Source: Tubulanus polymorphus | Taxonomy: Eukaryota > Nemertea > Palaeonemertea > Tubulaniformes > Tubulanidae | Reading direction: 5' to 3' | DNA length: 64,000 bases | Assembly: GCF_964204645.1 (NCBI RefSeq) | Contig: NC_134030.1 | Span: forward strand, 19,349,110-19,413,109 | Part shown: piece after piece, positions 1 to 12,292 of the stretch | Layout of the letters: each line of letters starts with the position of its first letter | How positions within the stretch are numbered: position 1 is the stretch's first letter | Made by a program: the position numbers and the translations under genes | The notes under the pieces: model-generated | Told to the model about the DNA's origin: nothing | Seen by the model: only the letters and a program-made list of their open reading frames with translations | The model's database searches: none

Positions 1-799
1 AACATTTCCTCCTCTCCTATTCCGCTCTTTCTGATACACGCAATGCATTTCTCGGCCACATCTCTGTTCCGTCCTGAATGTCCCTCGACTCGGAGGCCAA
101 TTTCTACTTAGTATTCCATGTTTTGACAACGATTTCGAAGATTTCGAACTTTACAACATTGTACGTAATCGTGTAAATCGTCTTGTGTATCTTAATGAAA
201 AATTTTTTTGGGAAATCTTGTTTTGCTGACATCAGTTTTATCAATACAAATATATCTGTATATAACCTCCTCGCTTAATTAACTTCCAATCACTGTTATA
301 CTTAAAAAGTTTATGCACTTCCTTCTTTTTTATGAAACTGTCTACTTAATATTTCTTTAGTTTATCCATTTCGTTGAAAGAAAATGCAATTAGATTTATT
401 TGCTGTCCTGTACTTTTTTACTGTATAAAACGATGATTATGCTTTGTGTTTATATATTAAGGTAAAGTTATTAATAAAGTTATTTTGAAATGAGTTGAAT
501 TGAATTGTTCGATGATACTGACCACACGTACCATGAATCTGTTAATTTGTTAAGATTGTAATGGAATTACTTTTATCAAATGGTTAAAAACGAAATTCGG
601 TTAGTTCGCTGATTTTTCATTTTCCCACGGACGTCGTACGACTGTACAACTCCAATGATAAACCTTCGACTTCGACTATGGTTGCGACGAAATAAATCCA
701 TCGGAATATTTCTATTAAGATTGAAATGACACACGAACGAGAAGGAAATTTAAATCATGATTTCGAAAGATATTTAATAACATTCAATATTGCTTTCAC
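1..799. other. No gene recognised
   Basis: AT-rich sequence with no exon-like reading frame that I can support. On the minus strand an ATTAAA hexamer (plus-strand TTTAAT at 773-778) lies about 25 nt past the stop of the cysteine-rich gene at 800-1688 and could be its polyadenylation signal. Confidence 0.5.
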
Positions 800-1688
800 T
801 CAGTCGAAAATGTTATCCGAATGCTCTACGATTCGCGATGTGTCCATATGACCGCTGAAAAATAAAAATAAATCATTTAGTCATGACATGAACGGACGCA
901 AATTTTATATAGAGACAGCCTACATCATCAGGAGCAGATCATGGATGTATAATCTAGTTGAATATATCCATTGACAGATGGATAGACGCTAGGGCACTAG
1001 AAGCAGGTACTCCAGTAATTTCCCTGTATGTTTACTACCACAGTCGATTTTTGAGGGTTGTTCTGTTTTATCAGTTCAGAGAATCCGTTTGCCTCGAATC
1101 TATTATTCGTCGCATGACTTGTTGAAGACTCCAAAACCTCCTTTCCGTCGAGGTGGCGCGATTCGGATTTTGTGTGGAGCCAACCGGAGATTTCGGATGG
1201 AGATTTTTGGAGGTCATGATGATAGACTATGATGTATTCGAATCATCTGCATTCGTTAGGAAAATGTAACCAATAATATCAGATTTCGATAAAATGGTGA
1301 TTCTAAATGCAGCAAACATTTGTTACTGTGTTGCCGGTACCTATAAATCTTATATTGCCAACGATGTTATAAAGGTTATTCGATATTTCTTGAAAAATCT
1401 ATCAACTTACGCGCACTTGTCATCCTGACTCAAATCACATTCACAGCATACTTTGTCACAAACCGCCGATTTTGGGACCTTCTTGTCGACACAGTAACTG
1501 TTTCCAGAAGGGTATTCCTTGGAACCCTCGGGACAACTGCTGTCTTCACAAGTCACAGTTGAATCAGCCGCGAAATCCACTGATCTCCTCTTACTTTTCA
1601 ACTCCTTAAAGTCGCAGCGACCACAATAGATATGGTTGATCAAACCGATCAACACCAACAACCCGATTACGCAAGTCTTTCCCACCAT
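800..1688 (-). CDS. Secreted cysteine-rich protein, two coding exons
   Basis: I do not recognise the family. Exon 1 runs 1688 to 1411 from an ATG at 1688; an in-frame TTG slightly upstream was not used. It opens with a signal peptide (about 20 hydrophobic residues, ending near HIYCG), then a Lys/Arg-rich stretch and a cysteine-rich domain spaced C-x4-C-x13-C-x10-C-x3-CC-x-C-x6-C. The exon ends in phase 2 at a consensus GTAAGT. Exon 2 runs 854 to 800 after a TTTTTCAG acceptor, restores the frame and adds a 17-residue polar tail before TGA, giving about 110 residues. Without the splice the frame stops two codons later. The Cys spacing resembles a disulfide-knotted secreted domain and loosely matches exon 3 of the peptide genes P1-P3. 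The gene stands alone, with no close neighbour. The secretion call is firm; any function is unknown. Confidence 0.75.
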
Positions 1689-2054
1689 TCTTCTCAAAGT
1701 TTATCTGAAAATGATGAATATTCACTTGAAATCAGTGTACATTTACTGATTCTTAAAAATGAACCAAAAAGTATGACGATTATTGGTCGATATCTGCGAA
1801 CGCATAATTGTGGTTATCATATATATTTCCAATATCGATTTCCAATCATATACAATCTATCGCCAGACACTCGTCAGAATTCGAATGACTAAAACATATC
1901 GCAAACGCCGGCTGAAAGTACAACGAGTTCGGACACGTGCCAGTATAGTACTGCCCTCGAAAGCGTTTCGCGAAAAAAACAGTTGATACCACCGACTGGA
2001 ATGCAGGAATCGTCATGCGAGAAAATTACTTTTACACGCATGCCTATTTTAACC
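1689..2054. other. 5' flank of the cysteine-rich gene
   Basis: Presumed upstream region of the minus-strand gene that starts at 1688. Short open frames are present on both strands, but none has splice sites or recognisable protein features. I see no convincing TATA box. Confidence 0.4.
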
Positions 2055-2555
2055 GGTGACTTCACAGGCACTCGCCGATGGGCTTGGGATACAGGTCCTG
2101 GGGTTTTTGATAGTGTATCTGTGTTTTGAGTGGTTATTCTGCAATAAATGCGAGAAAAAAACGTCTTGGTACTGTTACGTTTAAAAGATAATGGCCGCTG
2201 GCTCCACACACGGCGACCTCACAAAATACTGAACAAACTTCGTTTTTCAATCTAAAATCAAAACTTTTATTTTATATGACACTTACTAGTGATATGACAG
2301 TTATATATCCTCTTATTCCATCCGACTGTGAGACACTATCAATTTGTGAAACGTCTTTAGTAATATAAAAGAAAAGGAAGTTGACGAAGCGTGAGCGTAT
2401 AGGAAAAACTTTACAGGCGTTGAGACGGCAACACTAGGTCACCGAACGTCGTTCAACCGCTGAGTGACGACTAAATATAACCACTCAAAATACAGATACA
2501 CTATCAAAAACCCCAGGAACTGTATCCCAAGCCCATCGGCGAGTGCCTGTGGTGA
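2055..2555. repeat. Inverted repeat element, arms about 80 bp
   Basis: The segment starting GGTGACTTCACAGGCACTCG near 2055 recurs as its reverse complement ending near 2555, with only a few mismatches over about 80 bp. About 330 bp lie between the arms, with no transposase-like frame. It is either a non-autonomous foldback/MITE element or two inverted copies of a dispersed repeat. Confidence 0.75.
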
Positions 2556-3471
2556 CTTCCAGATTTGCTAATGGTCGGTAGGTAAAAATCTTCAACAGAC
2601 TGTACGAACAGTTGCTCAAATATATATTTTTATCTACACCTAAACATTTCATCTTAGGCTGAATTTATTTTTCATATACGTCAAACGAATATTGTGTTTC
2701 TTCTCGACTTAAAATCTTTGAACCAATAGCTAGAAAATCCCAGCTGAAAAGGAGCTCCAATTTAGTAATTTCATTTTTCCCGTCGGTGAAGAATATCACT
2801 GTCTACTTGTTTGTCCTCGAATAACTGAGTTTGGAAAAAGTATCATAGCGAAACATATGATGAAAAACGTTCAGACATAAGATACCGTTAACTGATAAAT
2901 CATGAGGACAAAGTAGCAAGATGTCGACATGTAAAATTTCCCAGTAGTAGTGATAAGCATTATCACGAATTTGTGATTAAAATTTGAATTGTCCGAAAAT
3001 AGGAAAATTGACATGTAGAAATTTTCATTCGCAGAGAAGCCTAGTTTTTCTTTCTATAATCAGGCATTTAACTTAGTATGTTCGTATTCAATGTGAGTTA
3101 TTACATTTTAAGCTTCCTTATCCAGTCCATTCTAATCGGGAAAATAAAGCTATATATTTTGATGTTTACTCATCGAAAAGCGGTATATTTGTCGCATTGA
3201 CACTTTGCTGATAACGTGCCCAAATATGCCCTGGTACTAACAATGATTTAACACCGAACCCGAGTTGTTGTTTGTGGCGTTTCAATTCCACAAATATCAA
3301 ATTTCCTGGGAACGTTTAAAACAGTGAACATTAAATTCACTTGAGGCATATAGTAGACTGTGCTTACGCGTTGGCTAATTTTCAAGGAACGAAATCTCTA
3401 CACCAGTCGTAGATCAGAAACCACAGCTGTAACTGCAATGCATTTTACCAATCTTTTATTCTTTCGAACGT

Positions 3472-3537
3472 AAATCCACCTGTTTGTGAGCAGAAATCCA
3501 CCTGTTTGTTAGCAGAAATCCACCTGTTTGTGATTGG
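3472..3537. repeat. 22-bp tandem repeat, three copies
   Basis: Three head-to-tail copies of a 22-bp unit beginning AAATCCACCTGTTTGT, differing at a few positions. Confidence 0.85.
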
Positions 3538-3663
3538 CATTCGGAGAACGAAAATGATACATGTGAAATCGATTTTCATTCCAGAGATATTTCCAAAATG
3601 TAGTGCTTAGCGTATAATGGTGATTTTATAACGCCAATACGATGGCAAAACGGTAAAATAAAA

Positions 3664-3708
3664 TTGAATGAATGAATGAATGAATGAATGAATGAATGAA
3701 TGAATGAA
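3664..3708. repeat. (TGAA)n microsatellite
   Basis: About eleven uninterrupted copies of the tetranucleotide. Confidence 0.9.
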
Positions 3709-4415
3709 ATGCTTTTTTCAAATATAATCCACAGCATAGTGTACAAAAGCATAATACAAATTCTGCTAAATTAGACTTGTAGGTGTCTGAAGAAACTTAG
3801 AGATAGTTTATATAAAACAGGTCCCTCAAAAGAGGAAGGTGAAGAAGAAAAAAAAATGAGAAATGTAATAAGAAATACAATTGGACCTGTATTCAATTTG
3901 TTTAAGGTTCCGTTATTTTCATAGTGTAAATACACGACTCGGCAATTCTTTATACAATGTACTAGTATTTCACTTGTGCTGCACTAACTGGGGTGAGCTC
4001 TGTAGACTAGAACCTACATATACCTACGTAAGATGTTTTCCGTACTTATAATGCTGAGGGTAACTAAAACGGCGTCCTGCGACACCGTGGTCAAAATATC
4101 CATAGCTGTAGCGTCAAAACAAAGGGATACCGGCAAGGCTACTAAGGGATGCGAGGATTCAACAATCCTCCTCCAGGATTTCTAGTGGCACTGGGTTACC
4201 ACACTAAATTTCTTCTACATTTCAATAAATTCGAGTAAACTTTTCCGATTAGTTAATCAATTTTCAGTGAAATCAATACCATTCACTGAGTGAGAGAGGG
4301 AGTTATATGTCTATCCGATGGATTATATCTGCCGGATTTGCAAGCTAAAAATTGGGTTCAAACGGAATTGAACTGATTTTCACTTCGGCTAAGAATGGAA
4401 TAGTTTATATCTCTC

Positions 4416-5247
4416 TTAAGCCGGGCGCATACTAGGCGATTTTTAGTCGCCAGTAGAAAGATTTAAATCGTCGGCGATTTTTATGAGAATCGCCGTCCGT
4501 TGTCAACGACCGCACATTAGACGATTTTTATCGCCGAATCGCAGGCATCCCCACTTGCCGGAGCTTGATTCCCGTCCACTGGAGCTCACGCTAACACAAA
4601 CCCTTGCCGCACACCCTCATTATCTATAGTATATTAGATTGCCCATTTCTTGGCCGGACAGCGTTCACCAGTCTATATTTCAGTCCACCAATCAGATGCG
4701 TGGTAATTATATAGAACAAACCTGCCGGGAAAAATCAATGCATCTGTTCGGCTAGATATTATATAGACTGGAGGGCAATGAGTGTTAACCTGTCCGCCCA
4801 AGAATCTTGGCTTTTTAACCATTATTATGAAGGGTGTGCGGCCAGGGTTTTTGTTGACGTGAGCCCCGACGAGTGGAAATCTAACCCTGACAATCAAGGA
4901 TGAATCACAGGTCGTAAAGTGGTGCCACATGATTACAAAATGGCCGCATTTCATTTTCGGCTGTGGGGGTCGCCATTTTGTGAATGCACATGATTTCTAT
5001 CTTGGCGCTGATTGGCTGTTTTTAAATGGATTCGAAGCGATTCGTCGCTAGTAGCCGCACACTAGGCGATTTGCTGCCGATCTTGTCGCCGAATATCTAG
5101 CATGCCAGATACTGAGCGATCTTGTCGCCGGCGACGATTTGTCGGCCGACAATGGTTGCCAGTGACCGCGCACTAGGCGATTTCTCGGCGATTTTGTCGC
5201 TTGCGACGAAAATCGCCGAGAAATCGCCTAGTGTGCGCCCGGCTTAA
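4416..5247. mobile_element. TTAA-flanked TIR element (MITE), about 830 bp
   Basis: Left end TTAAGCCGGGCGCATACTAG and right end CTAGTGTGCGCCCGGCTTAA are inverted repeats, continuing inward as GCGATTTTT-type sequence. The flanking TTAA on both sides suggests a TTAA target duplication. The sub-terminal motif CACTAGGCGAT occurs at several inner positions. No transposase frame is visible, so it is non-autonomous. Confidence 0.8.
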
Positions 5248-5365
5248 CCAAACTTTGGTACATAGAGGTAACAAGAATTTATACCAATAGAAATGTATCA
5301 ATTTTCAAAACGTAGGAAAAAGAGACACGGAAACAAAAAATTCACATAAGAATAGAATTATGATT

Positions 5366-5384
5366 GTTATTATTATTATTATTC

Positions 5385-5448
<64 letters not shown>

Positions 5449-5498
5449 CACTATCACTATTACTATCATTATCATTATCATCATTATTATTATTATTA
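5366..5498. repeat. (ATT)n microsatellite with variant (ATC/ACT) end
   Basis: A long ATT trinucleotide array grading into CACTAT and CATTAT variants on its right side. The isoleucine-rich open frame across it is an artefact. Confidence 0.9.
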
Positions 5499-5724
5499 CA
5501 CATGGTTCACTTGAGTAATTTGAGCCCGAAAATAACCCGGTGATTGTTGCGTGTTGCCGGTACGTATCCAATCGAATAGGTCTTGTTGATAGACTGTGAA
5601 CGATAGGTATAGATAGCCACACAATACAATCCTTTCCATAATAGCCATCCGTACATGAAGTAGGTTAAGCCACTGCTATTTGATATTTTCATTTACTGTC
5701 GTTCGTTTCGTATCGTAAAATAAT

Positions 5725-5854
5725 TAGCCGCGATCATACGGAAACGATTTGGCCCGGGCCAAATTGACATGGATCAGGCTCGGGCCAAATTTGGCCCATT
5801 TGGCACCCGTGTGAACAGTTGTTCCGGGCAAAAATGCTTGTGTGATCGCGGCTA
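5725..5854. mobile_element. Small TA-flanked TIR element, about 130 bp
   Basis: TAGCCGCGATCATACG on the left is matched by TGTGATCGCGGCTA on the right, and an inner GGCCCGGGCC-type palindrome follows. The TA borders fit a Tc1/mariner-type target site. Confidence 0.7.
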
Positions 5855-7133
5855 GTCGTCGAATACCGTTGACGGGTTACATATAGACTTTAGGTCTATT
5901 ACTGTGTGCACTAGAACTGAAACCGGTAGAATTCTACTCGGGATTGGCGCAAAGTAAGAGGTTGTGAAATACCATCTACGTAATAATCGTTGAAATATTG
6001 TTCCTGGTCAGTCCGAAATTCTTACTACAGCGTTATTATCCGACGGCTGTTAACGGCATGCCCACAAGAAACCAATATTATGAATGTTTTTTGGAAATCT
6101 TGCTGTGAGTCAATATGAGCAGCTACGTAGAATCGCTGCCATCCCTTTTAGTGGTCTGTTAACGCTAACATTTTCCAACATCCTATCAAAACATCTACAT
6201 CTAACTCAGTAAGGAACGCCATAACGTTTAGTTATCAATGTCACCATATAATAGAAAGTTGCACTTATTTGAGAGAAGTAGGGTTTTTAAAGTATTCAAG
6301 TAAATTTGTGAACTGGTTCTAGAATGGGAGAACTCGTACACCCGGCCTAATTGGAGCTGAAATTACCTGTGCACAAACCGCTCTTTAACTCAAGAAATAA
6401 CAACGATATTGAACACATCAAACACGACACAGTCACAACAGAGCGCCAGCGATGAGCGACATGAAATCGGATACACCAGTTAACGATGCTTCGAGCAGTT
6501 ATGATACTAAAAAACTTTTAATGTTATGGTACTTACGTATATCTCCTCTAGCGTTATGAGTATGCTACATCAATGTTATGGGAATTAAAACCTCCACAAG
6601 TGTTGTGTCAACTGAATCTCCTCTAGTATCCCTATTCTAATAGTTCACTAAATGCTGTACTGTCGGATCTCCGGTTACTGAATCCTCGACTGGCTTCCTC
6701 GTCCAGTTAGATATCATGTACTAATAATCTTGAATGGTCACGCTTTATTGCTCTTATCTTTATTTTCTTCGACTAACTACATTCCTCGACTTCTACTAAC
6801 AAAACCTTTTACATTTTGTGCATCCCTCAAATTCCTAAGCCATTACCTCGCCCTCTTCTGACCTTACCCTATTTGATATGTTCAGTCCCTGCTATCTCCT
6901 TTCTACTCCCTCCTCACCAACCTTCCTATATAAGTCTATGTGTTTAATTATAGTAGTAAATAATTGCATTTCTAACTTCCCAACAGACTCCCACCTTGTG
7001 ATTTGATCCACTTATCCACTTACTTGGCTCAATAGAGCTGCTCTTTTTTCTATTTACAGCTACAATTACCAATTACGCGAAAAAGACAATTAGTGGGGAA
7101 ACTCTATAACACGCCTGGCCTGGAGAAGAGCAA
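5855..7133. other. No gene recognised
   Basis: Non-coding AT-rich DNA. I saw no exon-like frame, RNA gene or clear repeat. Confidence 0.5.
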
Positions 7134-7608
7134 GGGAGCATCACTAAATTTCTATAGTTGCGTCAATTAGAATAACTGTCGTATTGGATTTAACCCTACC
7201 CAACTCCCCCCCCCCCCCCCGGTTTGTCTAGACAAATGCCAAAGTTGGAACTATTGATTTTCTAATGAGAGACCACGGACAAAGATGAGACATCTCACGA
7301 GTGTATTTCGATCACAACTTTTAATTGAAAGATATATTAGTAAAATTACATGTGGAAAACCTAAACTCTAATAGACTTTATAAACAAAATCAAATATATC
7401 TAAAATACCAACAGCATCTAAAAAAGAGACGGTTAAATCTACTCTGCTTGTAATGTATATATATTTGAAACTGCAATGCAATTCAATGTTATCTTGCACC
7501 GCAATAAATCGATAGTTCGGCAGTCGTGATGAATCTACAGGAGGCCTTAACCACCCCTTCCGCGAGTTATTCTTATTGAAGTAACTATCGACATTTTGAG
7601 ATGCTACC
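7134..7608. mobile_element. Solo copy of the GGGAGCATC MITE
   Basis: Begins GGGAGCATCACTAAATTTC and ends AACTATCGACATTTTGAGATGCTACC, which is the inverted repeat of the start. The same termini bound the MITE inside the intron of the glycine-rich gene in the tandem array. This copy lacks the large (TA)n expansion and the nested TTAA element, so it is a good reference for the unrearranged structure. It contains a run of 16 C at about 7206. Confidence 0.8.
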
Positions 7609-8445
7609 TAACTTACGTATCTACATCGGGCAACCTATTGGAAGAAGTATTTCGAAAACCGAAAGTGTAGCTAGTCTGCAGTAACATCCAGTTATTGAAT
7701 TTGTGGAAACGAATTAACAATTTCGATTACAACAAAAAGCATGTTATTCTAAAAGAGAAGCAAAAGCATCACATGATCGTTTGTAATAGTTTGCTAATAT
7801 TTACCTTTCCTGGTCTTTTGATACTTATAAACAAGAATTTAATGAGTAATAACGTATATGTCGGTATATCACGTTTAATGATCAGTTAATTCACGAAATA
7901 TTTAGGCCTCGCAAAACAGTTGCTTATTTCCAATCAGTTTCATTTTCCGCACGGGTCAAAAAAGGTCGTCCTCAAAAAATTAAAATTTGCATACGGCAAG
8001 CAAAATGCTGATTTCATTTCTATTTTCTACAAAAAAATCACTCGCGCACGCATCCAGATAATCTATCTAATCGATTTTTTGCAGTCAATCACCAAATGTT
8101 ACTATGGCAGGTGAGTATCGCGTGACGAAGTGCTTTCCATCTTGATTCCAGGTCGATGAACTTAAATTTCCCCAATTAGAAAAATAAAAAATAGTCGCCC
8201 TCGACACTTTTGGAATACGGAATAAGACTTTTTCTTTCTGTCTTTTTTTCTTTAAAAAGGGATGTAAAGATAAAAACCTGCCACTCTCGTCACTTTTTCA
8301 AAACAGGGTTGATGAGAAACGAGGGTATTTCTTTGTGTTCCCTTACATGCCACAACAATCTCGTAATTGAACGGTGATTAATTCAAGCATATTCAGTTTA
8401 ATATAATGAATCATATGATCTTCCAGGATGTTCAATTGTGAATAT
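7609..8445. other. No gene recognised
   Basis: AT-rich DNA. Two 64-codon open frames lack splice sites and protein features and are taken as chance. Confidence 0.5.
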
Positions 8446-8800
8446 TGTGACGTGTGTGGGTACGTAAACACTCCATACATGGGTTTCGTGGAATGTTGTG
8501 ACGCATGAATGCGTCACAATCCGTGAATGTGTGGTAAAGGGTGCACACGTTACTAAACAGTTAACAATATTAAAAGGGAGGGAATATAGTGAGGTTTTAG
8601 AGGCCGTAGAGTTTTAGAGGTTGTAGAGAGAAAGGAGTCAAAGTTTAGCTTTGGGAAGATTGTAGTGAAACAGAGAGGAAAAGCATGAGCTGTATAGACA
8701 AACTGTATATATCCGTATACGTACGAACAAATAACACAAGTAAGAAGATTTACCAACACTGCACACAACTCTGGAGGCACATATTCAGCAACCATAACAA
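8446..8800 (+). repeat. LTR-like dispersed repeat, copy 1
   Basis: Begins TGTGACGTGTG and is homologous over most of its length to 53216-53640, sharing CTCCATAC, GAATGTTGTGACG, AAAGGGAGG and GAAGATTTACCAACACTGC blocks. The second copy has a TATAAAAAG and an AATAAA in the order expected of a retroviral-type LTR. No internal gag-pol sequence is next to either copy, so these are probably solo LTRs; the right border is uncertain. Confidence 0.5.
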
Positions 8801-9350
8801 TTGCTGGAGAACCATAACGAATGGTCGAAACGCTACCACGACAGATTCAACGTGAACATTTGATCATAAAGTAATAAGCTACGTTAAAATTGACGGTAAG
8901 TGAATGAATTTGCTGTTATTGATATCTACTAACCGAATTAAGTCATCCTCCACGCGCGAAATCTTACCGACGCGACTTGAAATGATACATTGTTTCTGAA
9001 AATCTACCGGTAGGCTACATATAGAAATTTGTTATCAGTTCATTTATTGAACCATACCAAACCCTTAATTTCAAAATCAACAATACCCAATACAAGTAAT
9101 ACTAACCCAGTATCATACAATTATGCAGTATCTTCACATGTGCATGTTAACGTATATTGTTACTGCTATCTTTAATCTTGTTTATTTTATATACTTGATA
9201 TTATTATCATTATCATAATTTTTTTAACTTTTTTCAAGTGTAGTACCTGTACAGCCTATAGGCTATACGCTTCTTCCAATTAACTTATTCGTTGATTGTC
9301 ACTGTCATATATTGTATTTTCTCATAAGTTTAATGAAGAATTAATTATCA
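8801..9350. other. 3' flank of the lectin gene
   Basis: Downstream of the minus-strand PAN/C-type lectin gene. Plus-strand TTTATT at 9181-9186 reads AATAAA on the minus strand, about 165 nt past the stop, and is the best polyadenylation signal candidate. Confidence 0.5.
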
Positions 9351-11238
9351 TCACAGAGATTCGCACAGAGAAGATGATCTACTTTGACAAAGTATATCAT
9401 TCATTAACGATTGATTTGTGATGAGATTCATACATCGTTCCTCCGAATTACTAGGGTTCCCTCCGTACCAGTTGTAGTAGGTTATAGAAGTGTTGTCACT
9501 CAGCCACACCCATGGATCCCGTGATGATGACGGATTACTCTGCATATCGTAACCTCCTATCAGTGCGCTCTCTGCAACAAAAACGTAAAAGTGAACTCCT
9601 TCGATTTACTAAGATCTTCCTAACCAATCACCCAGAAATGACAAAATGACAAATATCTTTTAAAATTTGAGAGTAATGATCGCACAATAAACCATTAATC
9701 AATATTTACCTAATGGGTCATTTGTCACATGGTTTCTCAGGTAACTTCTCAGCGAATCAAGTGAGGCTTTAGATCTCGGTTCGGCCAGCTTCCCTCCTAA
9801 CTTCGCGCAATTGTCTCTGGCCCCCGCAAAATTCAACTTAGGGTTGGTTACTAGTTCGTACCACCCGGAACCGACACGTACTGTAAACGCATCGGGGCTG
9901 CTGACACCTGATTTACAAGAATGAAAACTGAATGAATGATTGTATAAACCCGTTTAAACTATGTTCAAGATCATCGCCAAAAAGGGCAGGCTGGTAACAA
10001 ACAAGGTTCGTTACATCTTTAAATCTAATGATTCTGAAAACTAATAATAAAATAACTACATCGGTTTTTTCTAACTACTTGCCCTATTGGCCCCGATCAC
10101 GTTGGACCAGGCAACGATGTTTTAGTGCAGAAATTAGCGCGCACAGCCTACAAAGCCCAACATATTTTCAAATTAGATAGTGTACTTGAAATTAACTTTC
10201 CAAATGGCAGGTTTAAAAAAGCAACTGAGAAACAATACAATTTTCACTCAAAAAGATCGTTCGTTTTATCGGACGAACATCACTCCTCTCCCCTGCCTAA
10301 GACTGCAAATATGCGACCAGGGTGCATATCCTTATCGTTTGCTAAACAAGCATCGGCGTTACCAAATTAAAGAAAAATCAGTCGTAGGTCGTAATTTATA
10401 TAGTGAAGACAAAGTCCTAAATTCCTATTCCGCACCCGAAAACTGCTAAGACATTTCAATCGCCTGCAAAGGTCAAAAGCCACAGGCAACATCCACTCTC
10501 CATCTGGAACACATATACCTATTCATAAAAGATAGGGACAGGTTTGGCGGCCATTCTAGTGATCTAAAACTGTTGACTGTAGAACGGAAGCAACGTATTC
10601 CCACATATCAAAAAGTTGGTGGACACAGGTGAGTATGATAGGAACAGATATTTCAGTTCAAAATGCAGGCGAAGTCTGGACGATGCGGTTTGAGAGCTTA
10701 ACTGATTCAATGTCTCATGTCTGTGTTTTAGTTCATTTTCAAATGGAAGAGATGAAGTCCAGAAAATATATGACGTGTGAACGGACATAAAATGTAAGAT
10801 ATAATGGCGACAAAGTATCGAATATTTAAGAGGTCCAGACTACAGATTCAATGAATGAAAGCGGGCCCAATGGTATTAAATCCCGTTCATAGCTGCGAGT
10901 TTCAGAAATCCTATTATCTTACCTGAAGTTTCTTTGATGTAAACCTTTTCGCCACTAGCGGGCGCTTCAGCTTTAATCAATAGAGCATAGAGTTGACAGT
11001 GTTTAGCCTGAAAACTGATCCCGACGCAGACGATTCCTTCTTGCGAACACCATGCCGCGCATCGGGATTTCGACTGGACGTTACTGTCAGTTTTATACGC
11101 TGTTCGAGTCGCCGGATCGACTTTAACCTTTCGATAGAAATGAGAAGTCGTTCCCGCGATTGTAGATTCACGTGAGTTTTGAGCGTACAAAAGAAACCAG
11201 AATATGATGACAGGTTTTTGTAAAATTGCCACCTTCAT
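9351..11238 (-). CDS. Secreted PAN/apple plus C-type lectin protein, three exons
   Basis: Exons, read on the minus strand, are 11238-10923, 9907-9710 and 9571-9351, all with GT-AG borders and consistent phases, giving about 244 residues. Exon 1 encodes a signal peptide (MKVAILQKPVIIFWFLLY) and a PAN/apple-like segment with RCAAWC, GIVCVGISF and KHCQLY. Exons 2-3 encode a C-type lectin domain with the usual landmarks: GSGWYELV, ARDNCAKLGGKLAEP, WVWLSDN, NWYGGNPSNSEERCMNL, then NDILCQ and LCES at the end. The usual EPN or QPD calcium/sugar motif is replaced by NPS, and the WND site by MND, so classical calcium-dependent mannose or galactose binding is doubtful. The architecture suggests an extracellular recognition or innate-immune role, by inference. 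A decayed relative of exon 1 lies at 48354-49650. Confidence 0.88.
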
Positions 11239-12154
11239 ATTGCCGTCGCTGCAGCGGCTGTAAATGACTACAGTAATTGGCTAAGTGAACAGGGGCTTGT
11301 GTTACATATACATGTTTTTTGACGTGAGAGTTTAAAGCGATCGTTGTTCAAAATTTACCCGTATAGCGGCACTTGGTAGTCAACATAGCTAATAAGCAAA
11401 ATTTCCATTAGAGAAGTTTCTTTTCAACCGATGCATTAGAATATGTTCTGTCGAGTATAAGGAGTTTGAGTGGGCCTACAACGCAGCGCACTGTTTCCGC
11501 CCTCTCGGGTTCGTAGCGCGGGTGTTACCCGCAGTCTTGCCGCAACTCGAGAGTGCTCGAGTACCACAGTTTTATCCTTTCTGTTTGTATGTATACAGTC
11601 TGTAAACGGGAGTATTTTAACAGTTCCATTAGCATTGCATGAAAATAGAAATATTGAGGCCTTACGTAAATGGGATACAATACGATAATATTTATTTGCA
11701 CAGAATAAAGCATTGACACAACGAATTACATGCATAAGGTCAAAAGACTGGCCCTTCACAAATTTAAACAAACCGTTTACGCGAAGCAGCGTAAACGGGT
11801 TTTCTGCCTAGCAGAAATCATTGATATGCAAACCTTCGGAAATTAGAAATGAAAGATATTGTTAGGGATTTGAACCTGAAAATCGTAAATGTACTATAAC
11901 ACAGCAAGTCTTTACAAATAATAACTCACACGATATACGTGTATTATATATACAACATCTGTTTCCCTGAATAAGTGTGTAGTTATGGGCCAAGTTTCTC
12001 AAAAAAAGATTAAGGCCTAAATCGATTTAAGATAACTGAATTGACGAAGAAATTAAACCGAGAGTTAAACCAAGTGAAAGTGGGCCCTGTGGACATCGAC
12101 ACAATGTTAAGCTCCATTGATTAAATGGCAAATACAAAAAATATATTTCGATCA
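11239..12154. other. Flank of the lectin gene; no gene recognised
   Basis: Contains a perfect hairpin at 11773-11798 (10-bp stem CCGTTTACGC, loop GAAGCA). Otherwise I see nothing supportable. Confidence 0.5.
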
Positions 12155-12292
12155 GAACGCTATTCCATATCTCTCGATCTAGTTCAAGAGACTGACATTC
12201 AGAGACCTTTCCACGATGCCATAGAACGCTATTCCATATCTCTCGATCTAGTTCAAGAGACTGGCATTCAGAGACCTTTCCACGATGCCATG
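12155..12292. repeat. 69-bp direct tandem duplication
   Basis: Two adjacent 69-bp copies beginning GAACGCTATTCCATATCTC differ at only one or two bases, so the duplication is recent. Confidence 0.9.

Larger units (their letters stand above)
2556..4415. other. No gene recognised
   Basis: AT-rich non-coding DNA with two short tandem repeats listed separately. No open frame has exon-like borders or recognisable protein content. Confidence 0.5.

Noticed and set aside
5305-5622. Isoleucine-rich open frame
   Set aside because: Translation of an (ATT)n microsatellite.
8446-8800. Intact LTR retrotransposon
   Set aside because: No paired LTR in range and no gag-pol frame between the two LTR-like copies, which lie 45 kb apart.
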